DNA of 64,000 nt from an uncultured Ruminococcus sp. (GCA_944415425.1 CALYBP010000002.1:1-64000); one strand, 5' to 3'. Positions 9,001 through 16,895 are shown, numbered from the stretch's first letter. Made by a program: numbers and translations. Notes: generated by a model from the sequence alone, not told the origin.

Positions 9001-9579
9001 ATAATCTCAAATGATGCAGGCATATATTTTGACGGCAAAAAAGTGACGCTTGTTTGTCTGGTTTCAAAAATAAAGACGCAGCTTACGAAGAACAATAAAA
9101 TTATGGCGTTTGCAACTTTAGAGGATAGATTCGGTTCAATGGAAGCTGTAATATTTCCTAATGTTTATGAAAAATTTGCTTTGTTTCTTAATGAAGGGAA
9201 TGTTGTTGTTGCAAGAGGAAGCCTTAATTTTAAGGAAAATGAAGAACCTAAGCTGATTTGTGATACTCTCGAAAAAGCACGCACCGATAATGAGTGCTCT
9301 GAAAAATTCATAAATAAGGAAAATGTTATCCAAAATATAAAAAAGCAGCCGACAAAACCTGCCGCTCTTTATCTCAGAATTGATGACTTAAATACAGACT
9401 TATTTTATAAAGCAAAGCGTATTCTTGAAATTTTTGAAGGAACAACACCTGTTATCTTTTATCTTACAAACACTTCCAAATTGAAAAAAGCTCCCGCTTC
9501 GCTTTGGGTAACGCTTAATGACGTTATGATAAAAGAGCTGAAATACCAACTCGGCGAAAATAATGTTGCGACAAAATAG
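6076..9579 (+). CDS. dnaE: DNA polymerase III alpha subunit DnaE
   Basis: 1167 residues, the size of full-length DnaE. Order of domains: PHP domain starting with THLHLHTEYSLLDGA (metal-binding histidines 5, 7 and 9); palm with GPGRGSGAGSL (about 354) and the catalytic acid cluster PDFDIDF (Asp396, 398, 400); a further acidic residue in KMDFLGL (Asp548); then finger and helix-hairpin-helix regions; and an OB fold near 990-1070. No DnaQ-type exonuclease is embedded, so this is DnaE and not the Gram-positive PolC. In Firmicutes DnaE usually extends primers and works beside PolC; PolC is not in this window. ATG 6076 is preferred over GTG 6067 because GGTGA sits five bases before it. xseA ends two bases upstream. 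Confidence 0.97.
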   Translation: MAFTHLHLHTEYSLLDGACRIGRLACAVKEKGMNSVAVTDHGVMYGVVDFYRECKKHDIKPIIGCEVYVAPHSRFDKNSPHEKYYHMVLLCENNTGYQNLIKLVSLGFTEGFYSKPRIDDELLKKYHEGLICLSACLAGEIPQKLLDGRFEEAKLKALFYRDLFGKDNFFIELQDHGIEEQQRIIPNLVKIANEIGVDIVATNDCHYIEKDDSKTHNILLCIQTNKTVNDNDKMEFQTSEFYLKSESEMFELFKNYPQAIENTQKIADRCNVEFEFGVRKLPRFDVPNNEDHLAYFRRNCYDGLYKHYGKNPDKSLVDRLEYEISTISTMGFVDYYLIVNDFVQYAKSKSIPVGPGRGSGAGSLCAYCIGITAIDPIKYNLLFERFLNPERVSMPDFDIDFCKERRGEVIDYVVEKYGKDHVAQIISFGTMAARGAIRDVGRALAMPYASVDVIAKLVPMELNITIEKALKISSELNKRYNEDSEVKTLIDIAKSIEGMPRHATMHAAGVVITDKPVSDYVPLSKNDDNIVTQFPMTTLEELGLLKMDFLGLRNLTVIDDAERLIRESNADYDSEKIDEHDKNVFDMISKGYTEGVFQFESQGMRNVLSQLKPDSIEDLIAVLSLYRPGPMDSIPTYIDCRHNPSHIRYKHPLLKEILEVTYGCIVYQEQVMQILRTLAGYSLGRADIVRRAMSKKKHAVMEKERNIFINGLCDENGNVMVDGCIRRGVDEKTANSIYDEMESFASYAFNKSHAAAYATISYKTAWLKCYYPKEYMAALLSSVLDNQNKMSVYIVECQRLGISVLPPDINESKHGFSVSKNNIRYGLLAIKNLGRQFIDEIITERQSRPYSSFYDFCKRLYGRNMNSRAIESLIKCGAFDTLGANRRQLLTVCKTVLDDLEYVTKRNLDGQLSFFDMENSSSKTSSQPVIPDLKEFSKDELLHMEYEIAGMYLSGHPLDEYTKFSNAVNADKTSDIISNDAGIYFDGKKVTLVCLVSKIKTQLTKNNKIMAFATLEDRFGSMEAVIFPNVYEKFALFLNEGNVVVARGSLNFKENEEPKLICDTLEKARTDNECSEKFINKENVIQNIKKQPTKPAALYLRIDDLNTDLFYKAKRILEIFEGTTPVIFYLTNTSKLKKAPASLWVTLNDVMIKELKYQLGENNVATK

Positions 9580-9585
9580 ACAAAA

Positions 9586-9633
9586 AATAGCATTTCAAAT
9601 TATTAATAATTAATGAATATAATAAATGCTATT
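9586..9633 (+). other. Long-arm hairpin after dnaE
   Basis: A 10-bp inverted repeat AATAGCATTT (9586-9595) / AAATGCTATT (9624-9633) lies seven bases past the dnaE stop. It has a 28-base AT-rich loop and no T-run on the plus strand, so it is a weak terminator at best. The right arm overlaps the -35 of the next promoter. Confidence 0.4.
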
Positions 9634-9660
9634 GAAATCTTCATCTATATGATGTATAAT
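9632..9660 (+). promoter_or_regulatory. Promoter for the ABC importer operon
   Basis: Near-consensus: -35 TTGAAA (9632-9637), 17-bp spacer, -10 TATAAT (9655-9660). The 5' leader is only about 50 bases and contains two copies of AAAAGTGT. There is no room for a T-box or large riboswitch. Confidence 0.85.
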
Positions 9661-9718
9661 ACTGCTTGTAAGTTTATTTTAACACATAAAAGTGTAAAAG
9701 TGTTTAGGAGGAGAATTT

Positions 9719-10699
9719 ATGAAAAAGAGCAAAAAGATTTTGTCTTTAATGCTTGCGGTACTTATGATGTCTGCTGTATTTGTAGGTTGCGGCAGCTCTT
9801 CTGGTGATTCAAAAGAGGGAAAGACATATAAAATCGGTATTTGCCAGCTTATTACTCACGAGGCTCTGGACGCCGCAACAAAAGGTTTCAAAGAAGCAGT
9901 TATCGAGGGTCTTGGTGAAGAAAATGTAGAATTTATTGAGCAGAACGCTGCCGGTGAAAATAACACATGTACAACAATCGTAAACGATTTTGTATCCAAG
10001 AATGTTGATTTAATGATGGCTAACGGCACCGGAGCTCTTCAGGCTGCCGCTAACGCAACAGTTGATATTCCGATTCTGGGTACATCGATTACTGATTACG
10101 GCGTTGCGCTTGAGATTGATGATTTTTCAGGTACGGTAGGCGGTAATATTTCAGGTACATCTGACCTTGCACCGCTTGAGGATCAGGCTCAGATGATAAT
10201 TGACCTTGTTCCCGAAGCAAAAAATATCGGTATTCTTTATTGCTCTGCAGAACCTAACTCGGCATATCAGGTTAAAATCGTAAAAGAGTATCTTGAGGGA
10301 AATGGCCTTACAGTTAAGGAATATGCTTTTTCGGCTTCATCGGATGTTGCTCAGGTAGCAGAAGCTGCTGCTGCTGCGTCAGATGCAATGTATATTCCCA
10401 CAGACAATACTGCTGCATCGTGTACCGAAACAATTAACAATGTAGTACTTCCCACAAAAACTCCGATAATTGCCGGTGAATCCGGTATATGCAAAGGTTG
10501 CGGAATTGCTACCTTGGCTATCAGCTACGAAAAACTCGGTCAGATCACAGGTGAGATGGCTGTTGAAATTCTCAAGGACGGAAAAGATATTTCCGAAATG
10601 CCGATTCAGTATGATAAAGATACTTCAAAGCTTTATAACAAAACAATTTGTGATGAATTGGGAATAAAGGTTCCTGATGATTACGAAGAGCTTAAATAA
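9719..10699 (+). CDS. ABC importer substrate-binding lipoprotein (ABC_sub_bind family, TrpX-like)
   Basis: 326 residues. A basic N-terminus (KKSKK), a hydrophobic stretch and the lipobox-like FVGC give a predicted lipid-anchored cysteine at residue 24, then a Ser/Gly linker. The mature part (YKIGICQLITHEALDAATKGFKEA, MANGTGALQAAANATVDIPILGTSITDYG) is typical of the COG2984 / PF04392 family, periplasmic-type binding proteins with a two-lobed fold. Characterised relatives in streptococci (TrpX) and other bacteria bind aromatic amino acids, but the ligand here cannot be read from sequence. The ribosome binding site is AGGAGGAGAA. It is followed by its permease and ATPase, completing the importer. 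Confidence 0.93.
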   Translation: MKKSKKILSLMLAVLMMSAVFVGCGSSSGDSKEGKTYKIGICQLITHEALDAATKGFKEAVIEGLGEENVEFIEQNAAGENNTCTTIVNDFVSKNVDLMMANGTGALQAAANATVDIPILGTSITDYGVALEIDDFSGTVGGNISGTSDLAPLEDQAQMIIDLVPEAKNIGILYCSAEPNSAYQVKIVKEYLEGNGLTVKEYAFSASSDVAQVAEAAAAASDAMYIPTDNTAASCTETINNVVLPTKTPIIAGESGICKGCGIATLAISYEKLGQITGEMAVEILKDGKDISEMPIQYDKDTSKLYNKTICDELGIKVPDDYEELK

Positions 10700-10732
10700 T
10701 TTGCTTTGAATTTTAATATTAAGTAACATATT

Positions 10733-10765
10733 GCTGTGTCACTTCCCACGGGATAGCGGCACAGC
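10733..10765 (+). other. Intercistronic hairpin between binding-protein and permease genes
   Basis: GCTGTG (10733-10738) pairs with CACAGC (10760-10765) around an inner C/G-rich loop. It has no T-run and lies between the first and second gene. Such structures often protect the abundant binding-protein message or lower expression of the membrane part. Confidence 0.45.
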
Positions 10766-10796
10766 TTTGTGGTATATTAAGGAATGGAGTAAAAAC

Positions 10797-11702
10797 ATGG
10801 ATATTACAGGTCTCCTCGGAGCAATGCCGGGTGCGGTAGCACAAGGTATGATATGGGGAATAATGGCAATAGGAGTTTACATAACTTTTAAAATACTTGA
10901 TCTCGCCGATTTGACAGTTGACGGTTCAATGGTTACCGGTATGGCTGTATGCGCTATGCTTATGGCAGCCGGCTGGAATGTTTGGTTTGCAATGTTGATT
11001 TCTGTATTAGCGGGTATGTGTGCAGGACTTCTGACAGGAATTTTCCATACAGTTATGGGAATTCCGGCAATACTTGCGGGAATACTTACTCAACTTATTT
11101 TGTGGTCTGTAAACCTTAAAATTATGGGTAAAGCTAATCAGGCGCTGCCAGCAAGAAAATTTGACGTCCTTTTAACACAGCTTAAAACAAATCAGGCACT
11201 TGTTGTCCTTGTTATTTTCTGCATTGTAATTATTGCATTACTGTACGCCTTCTTCGGAACAAAATTCGGTACGGCTATTCGTGCGACAGGATGTAACGAA
11301 AAAATGGCTCGTGCACAAGGTATTAATACTAACAGAAACAAGGTTATAGGATTTGTTATATCAAACGGAATCGTGGCTCTTTCGGGAGCGTTGCTTGCTC
11401 AGTATTCAGGTAAAGCTGACATAAATGACGGACGAGGTGCCATTGTAATTGGTCTTGCGGCTGTAATTATAGGAGAAGCGGTATTTTCTAAATTTTCTCA
11501 AAGCTTTATTTTACGACTTACGGGCGTAATTGTCGGTGGTATAATCTATTACATTGTTTATCAGGCTGTAATATTCCTTGGACTTGACACCGATTTACTT
11601 AAAATGCTCTCAGCAATAGTCGTTGCAATATTCCTTGCAATTCCTTATATGAAGAAAACATATTTTTCCAAGCCTGCGAAAAGAATTAAGGAGGTACAAT
11701 AA
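10797..11702 (+). CDS. ABC importer permease (COG4120 family)
   Basis: 301 residues with about eight hydrophobic helices. It starts with GAMPGAVAQGMIWGIMAIGVYITFKILDLADLTVDG, the characteristic opening of the BPD_transp_2-type COG4120 permeases that partner ABC_sub_bind proteins; a conserved RATGCNEKMARAQGIN loop near residue 161 is the likely ATPase-coupling segment. I chose ATG 10797 because TGGAG stands seven bases upstream; longer in-frame extensions run into the intercistronic hairpin. The stop overlaps the ATPase start (TAATG), showing tight coupling. Confidence 0.93.
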   Translation: MDITGLLGAMPGAVAQGMIWGIMAIGVYITFKILDLADLTVDGSMVTGMAVCAMLMAAGWNVWFAMLISVLAGMCAGLLTGIFHTVMGIPAILAGILTQLILWSVNLKIMGKANQALPARKFDVLLTQLKTNQALVVLVIFCIVIIALLYAFFGTKFGTAIRATGCNEKMARAQGINTNRNKVIGFVISNGIVALSGALLAQYSGKADINDGRGAIVIGLAAVIIGEAVFSKFSQSFILRLTGVIVGGIIYYIVYQAVIFLGLDTDLLKMLSAIVVAIFLAIPYMKKTYFSKPAKRIKEVQ

Positions 11703-12502
11703 TGTTAGAAGTCAAAAGTATTTCCAAAATTTTTAACGCCGGTACTGTAAATGAGAAGCTGGCTCTTGATGAGCTTTCGCTTACTCTGAACTCGGGCGAT
11801 TTTGTTACTGTGATAGGCGGAAACGGCGCCGGAAAATCAACACTTCTCAATTCCGTTGCAGGAACGTATTCAGTTGACGGCGGAAAAATTTATATTGATG
11901 ATGCTGATGTTACAAATCTCCCTGAGTATAAAAGAGCAAAGTATATCGGACGTGTTTTTCAGGATCCAATGGTCGGTACTGCGGCAGATATGTGGATTGA
12001 AGAAAATATAGCTCTTGCTATGAGAAGAGGAAAATCAAGGGGACTTTCCTGGGCAATAAAAAATTCAGACAGAAAATACTTTAAGGAATTACTCTCTCAG
12101 CTTGATTTAGGTCTTGAAAACAGGCTTTCTACAAAAGTTGGTTTGTTGTCAGGAGGTCAGCGTCAGGCACTTACGCTTCTTATGGCGTCAATGAACAAGC
12201 CAAAACTCTTACTTCTTGATGAACATACTGCGGCGTTAGATCCGAAAACAGCGGCAAAAGTTTTGAGTATTACTGAGAAAATTGTAAGTGAAAATCACCT
12301 TACTACATTAATGATAACTCACAATATGAGCGATGCAATAAGGCTTGGCAATCGTTTGATTATGATGAGTGAAGGCAAAATTATTCTTGATATTTCAGGT
12401 GAAGAAAAGAAGAATTTAACCGTTGAGCATTTACTTCAGATGTTTGAAAAGGTGAGCGGATCAAAGCTTGAAAACGACAGAATGCTGCTTACAAACGAGT
12501 AA
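11702..12502 (+). CDS. ABC importer ATPase (COG1101 family)
   Basis: 266 residues with all ATPase motifs: Walker A GGNGAGKST (about residue 39), Q-loop at GRVFQDP, signature LSGGQRQ, Walker B KLLLLDEHTAALDP and switch histidine in MITHNMSD. The DEHTAALDP form, with His after the catalytic Glu instead of Pro, is what I recall for the COG1101 group that pairs with COG4120 permeases and COG2984 binding proteins. It powers uptake from the cytosolic side. A strong AAGGAGG site lies within the end of the permease gene. A strong terminator follows, closing the operon. Confidence 0.95.
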   Translation: MLEVKSISKIFNAGTVNEKLALDELSLTLNSGDFVTVIGGNGAGKSTLLNSVAGTYSVDGGKIYIDDADVTNLPEYKRAKYIGRVFQDPMVGTAADMWIEENIALAMRRGKSRGLSWAIKNSDRKYFKELLSQLDLGLENRLSTKVGLLSGGQRQALTLLMASMNKPKLLLLDEHTAALDPKTAAKVLSITEKIVSENHLTTLMITHNMSDAIRLGNRLIMMSEGKIILDISGEEKKNLTVEHLLQMFEKVSGSKLENDRMLLTNE

Positions 12503-12538
12503 TTTAAAATTTATTGTCGTAATACACATATGCAAAAC

Positions 12539-12596
12539 AATAGGCACTGACGGTATTGTTGCCGTGTCGGTGTCTATTTTATTTTTAATATTGTAA
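12539..12596 (+). terminator. Rho-independent terminator of the ABC importer operon
   Basis: AATAGGCACTGACG (from 12539) pairs with the arm ending CTATT (12578) to give about 14 bp including three G-U pairs, followed by a T-rich tail (TTTTATTTTT). Confidence 0.88.
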
Positions 12597-12603
12597 AATA
12601 TAC

Positions 12604-12632
12604 TTGATATAAAGTCAATAATAATTTATACT
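12604..12632 (+). promoter_or_regulatory. Promoter for the XRE / ABC exporter operon
   Basis: The -35 is TTGATA (12604-12609), the spacer is 17 bp, and the -10 is TATACT (12627-12632), 38 bases upstream of the first gene. The XRE protein two genes on is a likely regulator. Confidence 0.72.
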
Positions 12633-12669
12633 TATTACATACAATCAATAATATTTTGGAGGTATGTTT

Positions 12670-13206
12670 ATGTCAAACTATGAAATGGGTTTTATCTGTG
12701 GTTTTATTACAGTATTTGTTTTAATAGCGGTAATTACTGCGTTAAGACGAAAAAGAGGAGTTAAAATTGAATATGATGAACGGCAGCTAATCGCAAGGAA
12801 TGCCGCATATAAGTACTCTTTCTTTACGCTGATTATTTATTGTATTCTTTGCGGAATGCTTGATGTTCTTTCAATAAATTGGGCAATACTCTCTGTACAG
12901 ATGTTTTTGGGAATCTTCATATCGGTAACAGTTTGTGTTGTGATATGTATATATAAGGATGCATAATTCGGTATTGAAAAAAATAAAAACAGCATATATT
13001 ACTTTGTATTTCTATCCTGTTTAATAATTTTTGTTAATATGTTTTCATTTGTTTCTAACTTTGTTTACAACAAAAACTCTTTTATTAGCGACGGTATGCT
13101 TAACGAGAATGTCGTAAATCCTATGTGTGCAGGCGCTTTTTTGATTATGATGTTATCTGCGATAATAAAAATTATTATTAACAAGAAAGAGTGTAGTGAA
13201 GAATGA
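12670..13206 (+). pseudogene. Small membrane protein gene interrupted by one in-frame TAA
   Basis: From ATG 12670 (GGAGG seven bases upstream) a frame codes for two or three hydrophobic helices and ends at TAA 12964-12966 after 98 residues. The same frame continues without any further stop for 79 codons to TGA 13204-13206. The continuation also codes for hydrophobic helices (FVFLSCLIIFVNMF and AGAFLIMMLSAIIKIIIN) and overlaps the XRE start in an ATGA. The intact protein would be about 178 residues. The stop follows CIYKDA, where one base change would restore a Tyr codon (TAT/TAC). The simplest reading is a recent nonsense mutation or a base-call error; a functional 98-residue form is possible. 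I do not recognise the family; similar membrane proteins often precede small XRE regulators in Firmicutes. Confidence 0.7.
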
Positions 13207-13403
13207 AAAATTTACGGCTCAAAAGTGCCCGTGCGGCGCTTGATATTTCTCAGCAGCAGCTTGCTGATATGGTTGGGGTGTCACGGCAAACAATTTCTGC
13301 GATAGAAAAAGGAGATTATAACCCCACCATACATTTGTGTATATCTATTTGCAAAGCTCTCGGAAAAACTTTGGATGAACTTTTCTGGGATGAAAATATA
13401 TGA
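13203..13403 (+). CDS. Small XRE-family helix-turn-helix regulator (YozG-like)
   Basis: 66 residues, entirely one HTH_3 domain: LRLKSARAALDISQQQLADMVGVSRQTISAIEKGDYNPTIHLCISICKALGKTLDELF. The recognition helix is VSRQTISAIEKG. This compact type binds DNA as a dimer and usually controls the operon it sits in. It overlaps the preceding membrane protein frame by four bases and is followed after 14 bases by the ABC ATPase, so it is probably the operon's own repressor. Confidence 0.92.
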   Translation: MKNLRLKSARAALDISQQQLADMVGVSRQTISAIEKGDYNPTIHLCISICKALGKTLDELFWDENI

Positions 13404-13417
13404 TTTCGGAGGATTGT

Positions 13418-14332
13418 ATGGAACTTGAAGTAAAAAACATATTTAAAAACTTTGGCAATAAAGAGGTTCTTAAAGGTATATCTTTTTCTGCCGAAAGCGG
13501 CGAAGCCTTTGGATTGCTCGGAAGAAACGGAGCAGGAAAAACTACTTCAATAAGAATACTTATGGATGTTTTCCCTGCTGACAGCGGAGAAATATTAATT
13601 GACGGAAAACCCATAGATTACAGTAAAATCCGCATAGGATATCTTCCCGAAGAAAGGGGTCTTTATCCAAAAAAGAAAATCGTTGACCAGCTTGTATATT
13701 TTGCGATGCTTAACGGTCTTTCAAAACGCAATGCTGTAAAATCTGTTGACAATTGGCTTAACAGACTTCAAATGAGTGAGTACAGAAATAAAAGGCTTGA
13801 TACCCTTTCAAAAGGAAATCAGCAAAAAATACAGCTTGTTACAGCTCTTGCGCATAACCCGCAGATTATAATTCTTGATGAACCATTTTCAGGTTTGGAC
13901 CCTGTTAATGCTATGACGCTTAAAGAAGTTGTAAAAGAAGAAATAGACAAGGGTAAGATAGTACTTTTTTCGAGCCATCAGATGAATTATATTGAAGAGT
14001 TTTGCGATAAGATCGCTATAATAAACAATGGTAAAATCGCAATACAGGGAAGTATAAAAGAAATTAAACGCAACTATACACGCGATCGTCTTGTTGTTTC
14101 AACTGAATATCCTCAAAAGATGATTCAGCACTTCGGTTCAAGATGTATGGCTGATAAAAACGGTGAGCTGACAATAAAGCTGAAATCTGCTGATGATAAG
14201 AATAAAACGATGAAAGAAATTATTGAAAATTTTGATGTCGATACAATCAAAGTTTTTGAACCGTCGCTAAATGATATTTTTGTTGAGTACACAAAAAACG
14301 GGGGACAGGAGATTAAAAATGAAACAATTTAA
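13418..14332 (+). CDS. ABC exporter ATPase (NatA-like)
   Basis: 304 residues: Walker A GRNGAGKTT, signature LSKGNQQK, Walker B IIILDEPFSGLDP and switch His in LFSSHQMNYIEE, then a C-terminal domain of about 80 residues typical of the NatA/DUF4162 branch of export ATPases. I chose ATG 13418, which has CGGAGG seven bases before it, over the ATG at 13400 that overlaps the regulator's stop. It pairs with the ABC-2 permease whose start lies inside its last 14 bases. The substrate is unknown; sodium, peptides or drugs are all known for relatives. Confidence 0.93.
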   Translation: MELEVKNIFKNFGNKEVLKGISFSAESGEAFGLLGRNGAGKTTSIRILMDVFPADSGEILIDGKPIDYSKIRIGYLPEERGLYPKKKIVDQLVYFAMLNGLSKRNAVKSVDNWLNRLQMSEYRNKRLDTLSKGNQQKIQLVTALAHNPQIIILDEPFSGLDPVNAMTLKEVVKEEIDKGKIVLFSSHQMNYIEEFCDKIAIINNGKIAIQGSIKEIKRNYTRDRLVVSTEYPQKMIQHFGSRCMADKNGELTIKLKSADDKNKTMKEIIENFDVDTIKVFEPSLNDIFVEYTKNGGQEIKNETI

Positions 14333-15554
14333 AACCATTTTAAGCTTTGAACTATTAAACTATTTGAAAAATAAAGTTTTTGTAGGTGTTACGGTATTTC
14401 TTGTTGTTGTTATTGCCGCAATTATGTGCTTTCCGAGTTTTGCCGACAATATTTTCTCCGAAGAATCAGACAAAAACGAAAGTTTGCCTGTTATGATTAT
14501 TATTAATGAAACAAATAACGAATCATCAATTTTTGAAGAGCCGTTTTCCTATGCTTTTACAAATTATAACGTAAAGCTATATGATGATTCTTATGATACT
14601 TTTGAAGACGAAATCGCTGTGGGAAATGCTGAATGTGCTTTTGTAATTAAAAGTCTCACCGACTATGATTACTATGTTAACAACTATACTCTTTACGATA
14701 CAAATACCGAAATCGCAGATCAAGTACTGCGAAGTATCTATCAAACTAACTCCATGATTGAGAGCGGAATATCGATAGAGGACGCATCAAATATAATTAA
14801 TGTTCAAATCAATCATACCGCACACAGTCTCGGTAAAGATCAGACGCAGAATTTCTTTTATACATATGTTATGATTTTTGCTTTGTATATGGTGATTGTT
14901 CTTTACGGTCAGCTCGTCGCGACCAATGTAGCAACCGAAAAAAGCTCACGGGCAATGGAGCTTCTTATCACAAGTGCAAAACCTGTTAATATGATGTTCG
15001 GCAAGGTTATAGCTTCCTGCTTAGCAGGATTTATTCAGCTTATTGCTGTATTCGGCTCTGCTTTTGTATTTTATAATATAAATAAAAGATACTGGGAAGA
15101 TAATTTTATTATTAAATCAATATTTGATATACCACTAAATTTACTGCTCTATATGCTGTTGTTTTTTGTTCTGGGATTTCTTATTTATGCTTTTCTTTAC
15201 AGCGCGATTGGTTCGACAGCGTCGAAAGTCGAAGATATAAATACTTCATCAATGCCTCTTACAATCGTATTTGTTGCCGCTTTTTTGGTGGTAATTACTT
15301 CAATGTCATCAGGTTCTGTTGATAATCCGCTTATGATAGCTTGTTCATATATTCCATTCACTTCACCCATAGCTATGTTTACCAGAATAGCCATGAGTTC
15401 GGTGCCGGTTTATGAAATTGTTATATCTGTTGCAATTTTAATTGTTTCAGTATTTGCAATAGGCATTGTCTCTGCAAAAATTTATCGTTTGGGTGTATTG
15501 CTCTACGGTACTCCGCCGAAATTCAGTGCAATTTTCAAGGCAATAAAAAAATAA
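14319..15554 (+). CDS. ABC-2 type permease (NatB-like)
   Basis: 411 residues. One N-terminal helix (about residues 22-40) is followed by a large outside domain of about 150 residues rich in acidic and Asn residues, then about five helices from residue 185 to the end, including the conserved ATEKSSRAMELLITSAKP loop. This is the layout of ABC2_membrane_3 / NatB proteins. The start ATG 14319 has AGGAG seven bases upstream and overlaps the ATPase gene by 14 bases, so the pair is translationally coupled. It ends before a symmetric terminator shared with the convergent hemW. Confidence 0.92.
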   Translation: MKQFKTILSFELLNYLKNKVFVGVTVFLVVVIAAIMCFPSFADNIFSEESDKNESLPVMIIINETNNESSIFEEPFSYAFTNYNVKLYDDSYDTFEDEIAVGNAECAFVIKSLTDYDYYVNNYTLYDTNTEIADQVLRSIYQTNSMIESGISIEDASNIINVQINHTAHSLGKDQTQNFFYTYVMIFALYMVIVLYGQLVATNVATEKSSRAMELLITSAKPVNMMFGKVIASCLAGFIQLIAVFGSAFVFYNINKRYWEDNFIIKSIFDIPLNLLLYMLLFFVLGFLIYAFLYSAIGSTASKVEDINTSSMPLTIVFVAAFLVVITSMSSGSVDNPLMIACSYIPFTSPIAMFTRIAMSSVPVYEIVISVAILIVSVFAIGIVSAKIYRLGVLLYGTPPKFSAIFKAIKK

Positions 15555-15567
15555 ATTTTAAATATAA

Positions 15568-15605
15568 AAACGGCTGATATTAGTTAATTCTAATGTCAGC
15601 CGTTT
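15568..15605. terminator. Bidirectional terminator between ABC exporter and hemW
   Basis: A 16-bp stem (AAACGGCTGATATTAG, 15568-15583, with 15590-15605), one G-U pair and a six-base loop. There are A-rich bases on the left and T-rich bases on the right, so it can work for both converging genes. Confidence 0.9.
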
Positions 15606-15610
15606 GAATT

Positions 15611-16714
15611 TTAAATCAATTTACTTATTATTGTATTTGAAACAAGAAATCCTTTTGGTGTAAAAGAACAACCTGTATCGTTTAATTCCATATATCCGAG
15701 TTTAGAGTATTTCTTGATAATTTGTAGTTTATCGCAAGGAAAATCCTCATTGTATTTTTCTTTGTACTCCTTAAATTTTAGTCCGTCTTTTAATCTCAGC
15801 GACAGCATAATAAACTCTTCTTTATCTCCGCCAAAACAATCAAAATTAATTTTGTCATCGGCAAAATTCTTTAAACTGCGATTGTAATAAAATCTTTTGC
15901 CCTCAAAAAATGAATGAGCCGAAGGACCTATGCCGATATACTCGCCGCATTTCCAATAATTTATGTTGTGTCTGCTCTCAAAACCGGGTTTTGAAAAATT
16001 AGATATTTCATATTGCTTATATCCCAAAGCTTCAAGCGTATCAACAGCAAGAAGATAAAGCTGTGCCTGTCTGTCGTCATTCGGTAAAGGCAGTTTATCT
16101 TTCATTTTTTCAAACTTTGTGCCTGCTTCGATTTTCAATATATAAGATGATATGTGAGTAACATCACAGCTTGCACAAAACTCTATTGATTTTTTTAAAC
16201 TTTCATCCGTTTGATATGGGATTCCCAGCATAAGGTCAAGAGAAATATTTTTAATTTCCGCATTTTTTGCTCTTTTTACCGTTATCATAGCGTCATCCGC
16301 CGAATGAATTCTGCCGAGCACCTTTAGTTCAGCTTCAACTGCACTTTGCATACCGACAGAAATCCTGTTAAATCCGGATTCCTTTAGTAAACAAAAATCA
16401 AGCACCTTGCCTGAATCGGGATTAACTTCAACTGTTATCTCTGCGTCATCTGCAACTTTAAAATGTGTTTTTATAATACTGAGCAGGGACGCAAGTCTTT
16501 CTGCTCCTAAAATGCTCGGAGTACCGCCGCCGAAATATATACTTGATACAATGTGATTTTTACATTTTTCACCCCACATAATGATTTTATCCGAAAGGAG
16601 GCATGTATAATCCTCGTAATCTCTTTCGCTTGCTTTCCCGCTGAAAAAATCGCAGTAAGGACATTTGCTTTTACAAAAGGGGATGTGGATGTATAGACCG
16701 ATATAATTATTCAT
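15611..16714 (-). CDS. hemW: Heme chaperone HemW / HemN-like radical SAM protein
   Basis: 367 residues. The radical SAM motif CKSKCPYC (C-x3-C-x2-C followed by Asp-Phe) lies at about residues 15-22 in YIHIPFCKSKCPYCDF, with YFGGGTPS, SVGMQSAV and the C-terminal HemN domain (about 300-360). The CDF variant, where coproporphyrinogen oxidase HemN has CYFC, marks the HemW group, which binds heme and transfers it to proteins. I chose ATG 16714 with AGAGG upstream; the longer frame would start inside the promoter and leader. The leader contains a 13-bp perfect hairpin. Confidence 0.93.
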   Translation of the reverse strand: MNNYIGLYIHIPFCKSKCPYCDFFSGKASERDYEDYTCLLSDKIIMWGEKCKNHIVSSIYFGGGTPSILGAERLASLLSIIKTHFKVADDAEITVEVNPDSGKVLDFCLLKESGFNRISVGMQSAVEAELKVLGRIHSADDAMITVKRAKNAEIKNISLDLMLGIPYQTDESLKKSIEFCASCDVTHISSYILKIEAGTKFEKMKDKLPLPNDDRQAQLYLLAVDTLEALGYKQYEISNFSKPGFESRHNINYWKCGEYIGIGPSAHSFFEGKRFYYNRSLKNFADDKINFDCFGGDKEEFIMLSLRLKDGLKFKEYKEKYNEDFPCDKLQIIKKYSKLGYMELNDTGCSFTPKGFLVSNTIISKLI

Positions 16715-16737
16715 AATAATAAAACCTCTTAAATTGA

Positions 16738-16767
16738 TTGAGCCGGAAACTTTTGTTTCCGGCTCAA
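16738..16767 (-). other. Perfect 13-bp hairpin in the hemW leader
   Basis: TTGAGCCGGAAAC (16738-16750) and its exact complement (16755-16767) are separated by four bases. It lies between the minus-strand promoter and the hemW start, with no T-run on either side. It may stabilise the message or be a regulatory structure. Confidence 0.6.
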
Positions 16768-16823
16768 CTTGGAAGGTATATGAAAAAATAGGAAAAATCT
16801 GTTTTTCAACCTTTGACAAGATT

Positions 16824-16852
16824 ATATTACAATATTTTAACTTTTTTGTCAA
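16824..16852 (-). promoter_or_regulatory. Promoter for hemW
   Basis: On the minus strand the -35 is TTGACA (16847-16852), the spacer is 17 bp, and the -10 is TAATAT (16824-16829), giving a leader of about 100 bases. Confidence 0.7.
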
Positions 16853-16895
16853 GGTTTTGTATTAATTAAGTTGAAAAAATATTTATTCTTTTTTG

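Noticed and set aside
9661-9718. T-box or riboswitch leader for the amino-acid-type ABC importer
   Set aside because: The leader is about 50 bases and has only AAAAGTGT repeats, too short for a T-box or known riboswitch.
9613-9807. Small frame overlapping the start of the ABC importer lipoprotein
   Set aside because: It begins upstream of the promoter -35 and overlaps the lipoprotein gene in another frame.
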